A stretch of 64,000 bases of DNA from Isoetes taiwanensis (Eukaryota; Streptophyta; Lycopodiopsida; Isoetales; Isoetaceae), in assembly GCA_021234155.1 (NCBI GenBank), contig JAJEKV010000006.1, forward strand, positions 23,437,568-23,501,567, read 5' to 3'. Both the position numbers and the translations under genes were made by a program. The notes beneath the pieces are model-generated. The model did no database searches. It was not told where the DNA came from and worked only from the letters and a program-made list of their open reading frames with translations. Positions 57,475 to 64,000 of this stretch are shown here, piece by piece. Every line of letters starts with the position of its first letter. Within the stretch, counting starts at the first letter, position 1.

Positions 57475-57590
57475 AGCATGTGTACGTACCTCGGCTTCAG
57501 AATCTTCTTCTTCATCTGGAATCCAGCTTCCTGCCATACTTCTCCTATGGTCGTGTGTGGACTTAACCTGATCCAACTTGCTATTCGTAA
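57475..57590 (-). pseudogene. C1 copia gag-pol segment upstream of protease
   Basis: Open minus frame with HDHRRSMAGSWIPDEEEDSEAE then VRTHAT, continuing across the retroposon into the protease block. It could extend to 57687 in the same frame, but without a clear CCHC knuckle. A GAG/GTACGT splice-donor-like word at 57490 lies inside it. Confidence 0.5.
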
Positions 57591-57754
57591 TACTAAAGCA
57601 ACTAAGACAAAGTCTGGCCTGCTTTAAAACAAATTTATTTCCAAATGGATGCGATTCTATTGGCCAAGACACAAAATATTCGCCCATGCAATCTACTGGC
57701 CATTGGCCATTTTAAAAGCACCAACTGCCACTATACATTGCATTCCTTGTGCTC

Positions 57755-57950
57755 AGTCTTCCAATCACTCAACAAATAGCAAAATGCTCTATCATATACT
57801 ACTTATAATAAAACACCAGCTATGGTGTCTTTAAATGTATGGTGTTGAAATAGTCTTCCAATCACTCATCAAATAGCAAAGTGCTCTATCATATAGTACT
57901 TACAACGAAATATCAGCCATGATGTCTTTAAATACATGATGTTGGAAACT
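57755..57950 (+). repeat. 2 x 97-bp tandem duplication
   Basis: Copies start at AGTCTTCCAATCACTC 57755 and 57852; about 85-90% alike by eye. No coding content. Confidence 0.85.
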
Positions 57951-59227
57951 CAGATGGTATACATTTATACCTCAGTTCGATATATCACTTTAGTTTCTCG
58001 CGTATTTGCTGGCCAAAAGTTATACGTGCATACTTGCAATAGCTTCAATCTGCCACATGTTATCAAGAAATAATTTTACAAACAGAATGCTAGGGCCAAA
58101 TCAGTCTCTAGGCGAGATTTCAATGGAGGCATTCTAGCATTGTGCCATTCCATGTGAAAGTGTCTTAACTGAAAAATCATATATGTCTTGCACAACTAAG
58201 GTGTTTCTTCCAAAATTTGAGAACTTCTGCTTGCATAGAGAGTCCAAGGCTAGACCCATGAATCTAAATGAGAAAATTCCTCAACCTAGAAACAAAGAAG
58301 CAATGATTACTGTACTTGTGTATGCGTGAAACCTTGTCCTTGCAAAACAACAAAAAGCATGGCTTTGCATTTCAATATCGATGCACTGTCAAATCTTCTT
58401 CCAGACAACCCTGCAATTACCTTTTACAGAGGTCTAGAGGTGCCTATCTATGCACACCCTGCATGCTAAAGCAACAACATATTATGTTGTTTTTATTGAG
58501 ATTTGAAACCTAGGGTAAAGAGGATGAGAACTACACAGAACAATACTTAGTTGCTTCAAATGATTATTGCAGGCCAAGCATACACTTTGCTCCATCCCAT
58601 AAGATTCCCATAAGCTCTGCCCAGCCCTGCATGCTACATGCTATAAACTACACCTCACGCAAAAACGTGTAAACTTCACCTACGTCATAACTTAAAAGTT
58701 TAGCAAGTGTAGTAAAGAAAATTTACCTTGATCTATGCATGCTCCATCACATAGGCTTCCCATAAGCTTTGCCCTGCCTGCATGCTATATACTATAAACT
58801 ACACCTCACGCAAAAATGTGTAAACTTCACCTACATTATAACTTAAAAGTTTAGCAAGTGTAGTAAAGAAAATTTACCAAATATTATTTTGGTGGATCTG
58901 GTTGCATGTAATTTCTAGATTAAGCTCAGATGTTGGAGCATGTGCCATGGATATAAATGCATGTTCATGTAAGAAAGCAAAGGCAGTTTAAAAAAGAATA
59001 CTGCAAAAGGATGGCACAAATAACATGCCGAATATACCTCATGTAGGGAATGTAATAGCTCAAATGGCTGTACAATATGGTTAAGGGTGATCCCTTATAT
59101 TCCAGAGGCAATCTGATATGGATTCAAAATAAGCAAAGGAAAATAATGATGGATAAAATGATACAATAGAGTACTTAAAGTACTGTAGCAACTCAAGAAC
59201 AACCAGAGACCAAGAAATGTCAAAAGC
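57951..59227. other. Non-genic stretch
   Basis: No recognised gene. It includes the 152-bp tandem duplication listed below; remaining ORFs are short. Confidence 0.5.
58589..58878 (+). repeat. 2 x 152-bp tandem duplication
   Basis: Copies begin GCTCCATC at 58589 and 58741 and end GAAAATTTACC at 58727 and 58878. They share CTATAAACTACACCTCACGC and TAACTTAAAAGTTTAGCAAG exactly. Confidence 0.9.
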
Positions 59228-59247
59228 ATTAAAAAGATTGCAATCAT

Positions 59248-59681
59248 CTCCAGCCTGTTTGGTCTTGGCTGCTTTCTCCTTTTCATGTGACATTGACAAG
59301 TCAGCAAGTGCTTCTGGCTATCTATCCGGATACTTGGAATAAGTTGCGGAGCCAAGCATTTCATTTAGCATCAGGATGGTTGTTGTGGTCCATCTGGAAG
59401 CGCAGAAGACTGTCTATCTTTCAGGGTTTGGATATTCCTCCTGCAATTGTCCTCCAGGACGCACAAGCAAGAATCGTTAAGGCTTACCATTGCTCTTCGC
59501 TTGCTCCTGCCAAGCGACAGTTGATATTTAAGTCTTATTTGAGTGTGTTGTCTTATGCATAGGCTGATGGTTCTACTCAGTGGATCATGATTATCCTCTG
59601 AGACTTTATTCCCGCCTCTGCATTTGTATTTTGCTTTTGGCTTGGAGTTTCAATAAAGTTTGTCGTCCTTCAAAAAAAAAA
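59248..59681 (+). mobile_element. 5'-truncated LINE with perfect 20-bp target duplication
   Basis: ATTAAAAAGATTGCAATCAT occurs at 59228-59247 and 59682-59701. The insert ends AATAAAG...poly(A). Its plus ORF (to the TAG at about 59560) reads FHLASGWLLWSIWKRRRLSIF, the Trp-rich C-terminus of plant L1 ORF2. The first 50 bp (59248-59300) do not read as ORF2 and may be a filler or inverted 5' piece. Confidence 0.85.
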
Positions 59682-60100
59682 ATTAAAAAGATTGCAATCA
59701 TGAATTACGTATTGTCTATTACTGTTGTGCTCCTTTTGAAATCCCCTCAAACTATGCATGAAATAATAAATACGAACAAAATTGCAAGGCTTCAGGAAAA
59801 AAGAAAAGAGGAGAAAAAACACACCATCTTATCACATAAAATCTGCAATAGTGCAGTGAAGATTTACTCTTGTTGGCTCCAAATTCAAAATCTTAACACT
59901 TTCAAGTGAACTACAATAAAAAAGCAAAACATTACTTCTTTGCATGGGCCCATTTTTCTTACATAGAATATGTTCTTCATCAAACGACTGCTTTAAGGGA
60001 CAAAGTAATGGATTTCGCAAGCAACAAAATATGAGTAGACGAAAAAAGGTAAAAATCTACGTTAACCGATCAAAAATATTTTAACAGAATTTATTATACC

Positions 60101-60169
60101 TCACAGAATCCGGATTGGATGCCAATCTTGGAAGATCCGGTTGATCTAGTGCCATCAGGCAGTGGCTAA
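60101..60169 (-). other. Exon-like segment, minus strand
   Basis: Strong acceptor (T10 tract then AAGCAAGCAG) and GAG/GTATAA donor on the minus strand enclose about 23 open codons (HCLMALDQPDLPRLASNPDSV). No family recognised and no partner exons identified. Confidence 0.3.
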
Positions 60170-60273
60170 CTCTGCTTGCTTAAAAAAAAAACAAACAAAC
60201 ATAAAATGCATCAGATCACGCAATAATGACGCAAATGCCTTTGTAGAGGGTTTTCATACCACGTCAAATACAG

Positions 60274-60507
60274 ATGCACATTCCAAATTGCATGGCAATA
60301 GCGGCGACATCTCTTGGACATCTGCAATCTAGTAATCGTGGAGCCAAAGCAAGCAATCAATCGGATAAGATTGCCAAAAGGATCGAAAACCTAAAACGCC
60401 AAAAAACCCAGGCCAAAATCATATGGGAAAAAAATGTCCCGATTTTTGGATTACTAGATTTTCTTTTCGGCACCGAAACTTCTAAAAACCTTAGAAATAT
60501 AACTTAA
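60274..60507 (+). other. Short ORF, unrecognised
   Basis: 77 codons, with a Lys/Arg/Gln-rich middle. No domain recognised. Downstream DNA to 61236 is AT-rich with a 21-T run (60849-60869), possibly the reversed tail of a retroposon. Confidence 0.2.
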
Positions 60508-61236
60508 AAAACTAGCAGTAATGCAGGCTAGGGGAGGGGATTAGGAAAGTTGGAAGGATAGTATGGAGGATCATGGGGTTAGAAGACTTACTAATGTCAT
60601 GAGTAAAATATCAAGTAATCATTATGTATCGCAAAATAAATTGCTTTGAAGCTTCAATGTCACCGATCGGCAAGATTCCGATAGAGTTTTGTGATTGAAT
60701 TAGAGGAGTGTTAAGGAATCATGTAGGTATTGTTGTCAATGGTATTGCCTTATTTAGTTTGGAGGATGAATATTCAAATTTTGATAATGATGTTTTATTT
60801 TCTATAAGAAGATGATATATTAGAGGCAGAAAAAGTAATTTGTGTGGGTTTTTTTTTTTTTTTTTTTTTCAGGGGTTGCTAGTGTGGAGGCTAGGGTGAA
60901 TGTAGAGTGTTGTTTGTACCTACGGATGAACGTAAGGATATTGGAAATTAAATTAGTGTTTACTAGATTCATGGAGTAAGATTGTTTTGTGTGTGCATGT
61001 CTTTATATTAATTTAGGGCACTATACTTCAAATTGCTCATCCTCATTGTTGTGTGAGAAAGTACTTAAATTTGTTTAGAAGATTTAAATGTTTTCCTTGA
61101 TTGCACAAAATCAAGAGTTTAGGTATTTATACACTTGAGTTGTATTTGATATTAGTTATTGGGATGGTTTATATTTTGTTTTCCATGTTTTGTTGCTAGA
61201 AAGATGAAAGTAGTTGTTGGATGTGCTTCATGATTA

Positions 61237-61850
61237 TCAAGACAGACAAGTACACTGAACCGCAAGGTTATGGTGTGTGACCTCGTGTGCAGTTGTTGCT
61301 ACATTAGGAGTGTTTTGTTTGGCTAGAAGTCTTTTGTTGTTTTGTTTTCTATCCTTTATTTGTGATAGCATTATGTACAATAGATCTGGCATGAATGCCC
61401 TTCTCACAACCATTATTGCATTGCCTTCTATTGTGGAGCTTTGGCTCTTGTTCCTTGTCATGGCGTATGCCAGTGCAGGTGGGAATGTTCTCTTGAAAAT
61501 GCTTGATGTCTTTATTCAGCCAGTGTTCGTTTGACGTTCATGTGTTGGTGGGAATTGTCGTGGACAATGATGCCTTTTATGTCTCCTGTTTGGTCGTCAG
61601 TCTCTATGTATATGATTGTTCCTGTTGTTCCATTGACTATTTCTCCCAATATATCCATATTGGTAATGATTATAACTCTACATCCTACGGCGACGTAAGG
61701 TATTTAATAGAATGGCAGGTCATCAATCCAGTCGTTTGTTCTATTTTCTGTTGTTGCATTGATGTGGACTTGTATCTTATGCACATGGTTGCTGGAAAAC
61801 ATTTTGAGCATAGCCATTGTGTTGTAATGTCGAACATCCTCGGTGGGCAC
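61237..61850 (-). pseudogene. PIF1/Helitron-type helicase C-terminal fragment
   Basis: Minus reading: VAVGCRVIIITNMDILGEIVNGTTGTIIYI (about 61690-61590), the 'NG-T-G' block of PIF1-family helicases, then after a frame change near 61530 TFPPALAYAMTRNKSQSSTIEG (Helitron/PIF1 motif, usually LAYAMTINKSQGQT), and LLYIMLSQ in place of QLYVALSR. This is superfamily 1 helicase motif V-VI. Motifs I-IV and the Rep nickase are not seen. Likely a decayed Helitron fragment. Confidence 0.75.
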
Positions 61851-61880
61851 ACAATGTTGTTGTGTTACTGCATCTACTTT

Positions 61881-62656
61881 TAGGCAACTTATGTTACACT
61901 GACATTAATCTAGAAACAAGCACCAAGTCGCCAAGAAGACTTTCTACTTTTAGGCACAAGTTAGACTTGTGTAAAGTAAGAATATGCCATAGTTTACAAT
62001 GTTTCAAACAAAACATGATACTTTTGAAAAGGGCGGAGGCCTTGTGGATGAGATGCTAGATTTGGTCTTTTCTCATCTTTAATATAAGAAAAAAATTCAA
62101 GATTAGGTTCAAAAGTTGACATTAGGATGGACTATCAATACATATATAAGTCAGGTACAATTTTTGTTTGAACCTAATATTTCTGCCCTGAAAAAAAATA
62201 TGGGCATGACACGTGCCCCATAAAAAAATTTAAAAAATAAATAAAAAATGAAAATTCCTGTGATGTCACCGTGCGCTCTCTCTGCTTGCAAGATTGCGGC
62301 TGATTGCGGCTGATTGCTTGCAAGAGGACTGATTCAGTGATTCTGCTCTGGAGGTCCTGGAATATTTGCATTGAATGTGAGATCTACAGAGATCTAAGGA
62401 GTGTAATTGCATTGAATGTGCTAACTCCTACATATATCAGCGACCCGTGATCGGCAAAGGCGCCCAATCCAGTTGCAGGGACCAATCCTTTGGCAAATTT
62501 CATTTCGCTAAACTGATTCAAGGTAGGCTGTAAAATATTGAACAAAACCTAGCCTATGGCGGAAAGAATAATAATACGCTGAAGAAGCAAACCTCTGTTA
62601 TCCCCTTCGCCTCTTCAAGCGATCGAGCAACTTCTTGGGCGATCCGTGCATCGAAT
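61881..62656. other. Mostly non-genic, with a coding-like relic
   Basis: A short GCGGCTGATT duplication lies near 62290. At 62380-62562 the minus strand reads VLFNILQPTLNQFSEMKFAKGLVPATGLGAF..., a diverged partner of the segment at 62657-62926. Confidence 0.4.
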
Positions 62657-62926
62657 TTAGGGCAAGCATGGCAAGGCCCAATCCGCCCCCTCGGCCGCTA
62701 TGGATTTAGCCCCTTTCATTTTGTTGAACCGATTCAAACCTCGCTGAAGAATATTAAACAAAACCCGACCTAATCTGCGGGAACCGAGAGGGGCTAAAAG
62801 CACTAATCCACGGGAATCATTATCAGGGGCGCGGCTACCATATCCAATACGATTTGCGAGGCATAGCCGAAGTCATGTTGTGGCTAGGGATGCAAATAGA
62901 GCCGCTACAAGACCTTTGCTTGCCAT
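62657..62926 (-). pseudogene. Unrecognised coding-like ORF with one internal stop
   Basis: The ATG at 62926 begins MASKGLVAALFASLATT, a transit- or signal-like N-terminus. After a TGA at codon 18 (about 62875) the same frame continues 72 codons (basic, GSRRLGRVLFNILQRGLNRFNKMKGAKSIAAEGADWAL) to TAA at 62657. The second half is duplicated in diverged form downstream at 62380-62562. Organelle targeting is inference only; family unknown. Confidence 0.35.
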
Positions 62927-63288
62927 ATCGTGTTGGTGCGGGGAATGCATTTTGGGATTTTGTAAGAATAATGCAAGGAAAAGGATCTTGATTGATAATC
63001 GAGTGAAGAAGCGGATGATTCGGCTACCTTGAGGCTGGCATATAGAACTAGAGATTTGGTGTTGAGGCGGATAAGCGAGAACCGCAACATGGCAGACCAT
63101 AGCCATATGTTGCAGATGAGCTCTTCTTCTTTCCCGCTATATCAACACACACTGAAATCAATGCAGTGAAGGCCACGAGAAAATTCGGCAAGTAGGGTTC
63201 TTACAATTTGTAGCCTCCTCTTGCCTTATCGGACTCTTGTATGTAAAGGGAGAGTCATTTTTTTTTGCATATCATTACTAGAAGAACC

Positions 63289-63453
63289 CGATAACTAGTT
63301 ATCGATGATCGAGGAGTGATGATAATTAAGTATCGATACTCCTCCACTCGCGATAACTAGTTATCGATCTTTGGAGAATACCGATAATTAATTATCGATC
63401 ATTGGAGGAGTGATGATAATTAATTATCGGTTCTCCTCGATCGATAATTATCG
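63289..63453. repeat. Cluster of perfect palindromes (CGATAA...TTATCG)
   Basis: CGATAACTAGTTATCG at 63289-63304 and 63351-63366; CGATAATTAATTATCG at 63382-63397; GATAATTAATTATC at 63415-63428; CGATAATTATCG at 63442-63453. They are spaced about 30-60 bp with GGAG-rich spacers (TTGGAGAAT, GGAGGAGTG), so the array is also a tandem repeat. Confidence 0.9.
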
Positions 63454-64000
63454 ATCTTGGAGAATGCCCGACAAATTTTAACGCAGATAAGTCCGATAAG
63501 GCGGTTATCGGGTCGCCGGTAAACTACGATGTCGCCCGATAAGCCACCGCCCTAACGGACACCGGCGGTTATCAAACGCGTCTGGCTTCGGCCCGGGCCT
63601 CGCGTCGACGCGGTCCAAGGCCTCGGCCTTACGTGCCAAATACGGCCTCCGGACCTCTGACCTACCGATCCGCGCATTTTTGGTTATCAGCCTTAGCTAG
63701 ACCGATAACCTTACCTTCTATGCCCATCTCAAACTGGGAACAAATTTGCCTTCCAATTGGTTTTCCCAGCGACATTCCGGCTAAAGAAGAACTCAAGCTG
63801 GGCCTGTGCTTGCCCAGGCTGCAGTTTCATCTTATATACCCAGCTCATTGTCAGATTTAAATGATATGCAGATTCGAAATGCTGGCTTTGGATTAGATTT
63901 GTTGCTTGGTTCGAAAAACTGGCATGATCAATTCAGGCAATTTTTCAGCTAAATTTGCTATCATTTTTTAATTCTGAGGAAGAACCCACATTTTTGAATT
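63454..64000. other. CG-rich then ordinary DNA, no gene
   Basis: 63470-63710 keeps scattered CCGATAA/TTATCGG words and is unusually CpG-rich. The final 300 bp shows no recognised gene. Confidence 0.4.

Larger units (their letters stand above)
18766..57590 (-). mobile_element. Ty1/copia element C1, host of the nested stack
   Basis: Minus-strand copia. The 3' LTR is 18766-19400, the PPT 19401-19414, and RNase H, RT, integrase and GAG-pre-integrase run from 19484 up to 21900. The protease and its upstream part continue at 55028-55233, 56251-56310 and 57475-57590. The three right-hand pieces align end to end once a retroposon and a solo LTR with their target duplications are set aside. The right and left halves overlap by 95 bp around the 33-kb block 21901-55027. 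I found no 5' LTR or gag inside the window, so the right boundary is a minimum. Confidence 0.65.

Noticed and set aside
57490-57590. Minus-strand first exon of a host gene (ATG in good context, GAG/GTACGT donor)
   Set aside because: The same frame continues across the retroposon and LTR A3 into the copia DSGA block, so it is better read as copia gag-pol; the donor-like word is probably coincidental.
62380-62930. Prohibitin gene fragment
   Set aside because: Considered for the short Gly/Ala-rich stretch, but the conserved prohibitin core after it is absent.

Overview
This window is nuclear DNA from a land plant with a repeat-rich genome. The evidence is a secreted dirigent-type protein, a plant-type EF-hand/zinc protein, an MCRS-N exon, chromodomain Ty3/gypsy and Ty1/copia elements primed by plant initiator-Met tRNA, LINE tails with target-site duplications, a Helitron-type helicase, and a short mitochondrial rRNA insert. 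The low gene density and large methylation-rich elements would suit a gymnosperm or a fern, but nothing in the window fixes the species.

Left flank (1-18.8 kb). A terminal exon encodes a DPSSY-repeat protein (227-703). A truncated EF-hand/CxxC protein follows (1575-2180). A TATA-driven, frame-broken gene (2.2-7.3 kb) ends in an FCP1-like (HAD) domain and is interrupted by a tandem array whose units point both ways (4.09-4.55 kb). Then come a LINE reverse-transcriptase fragment (7.7-8.2 kb, minus), an orphan MCRS-N exon (9.75-9.97 kb, minus), a Helitron-like end (14.6-14.9 kb), and a frameshifted dirigent gene (15.98-16.53 kb). The upstream region of the dirigent gene recurs twice downstream of it.

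Nested stack (18.8-57.6 kb, all minus strand). The outer host is a Ty1/copia element (C1) with its 3' LTR at 18766-19400, PPT at 19401, and pol read from 21900 down to 19484. Its upstream protease part lies far away at 55028-57590. That part is split by a truncated retroposon (56311-57464, 10-bp duplication) and by a solo LTR (55234-56250) sitting in the protease DSGA motif. A 33-kb block (21901-55027), flanked by a 95-bp direct duplication of C1 pol, separates the two halves. The block holds a degenerate chromodomain gypsy element (G1). Its gag was entered by element B (LTRs about 1.56 kb, target duplication AAGAC), and B was entered by element A (35357-48483, LTRs about 1.63 kb, imperfect TAAAG/TAAAC duplication). 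The G1 5' half plus one B LTR occurs twice (24683-29051 and 50349-54726). This is either a real tandem duplication or two haplotypes joined in the assembly.

A, B and G1 share an extra ORF (ORF1, about 450-490 codons) before gag, and A has a further charged ORF before that. A and B share a stem-loop 3 nt from the primer-binding site with one compensatory base pair. The right flank (57.6-64 kb) has tandem duplications, a LINE 3' end with a perfect 20-bp duplication, a PIF1/Helitron helicase fragment, an unrecognised duplicated coding-like segment, and a cluster of perfect palindromes.

Many frameshifts fall at CAG/CTG sites where otherwise matching copies disagree. This fits consensus error at CHG-methylated cytosines as well as true decay, so 'broken' calls here should be read with that in mind.
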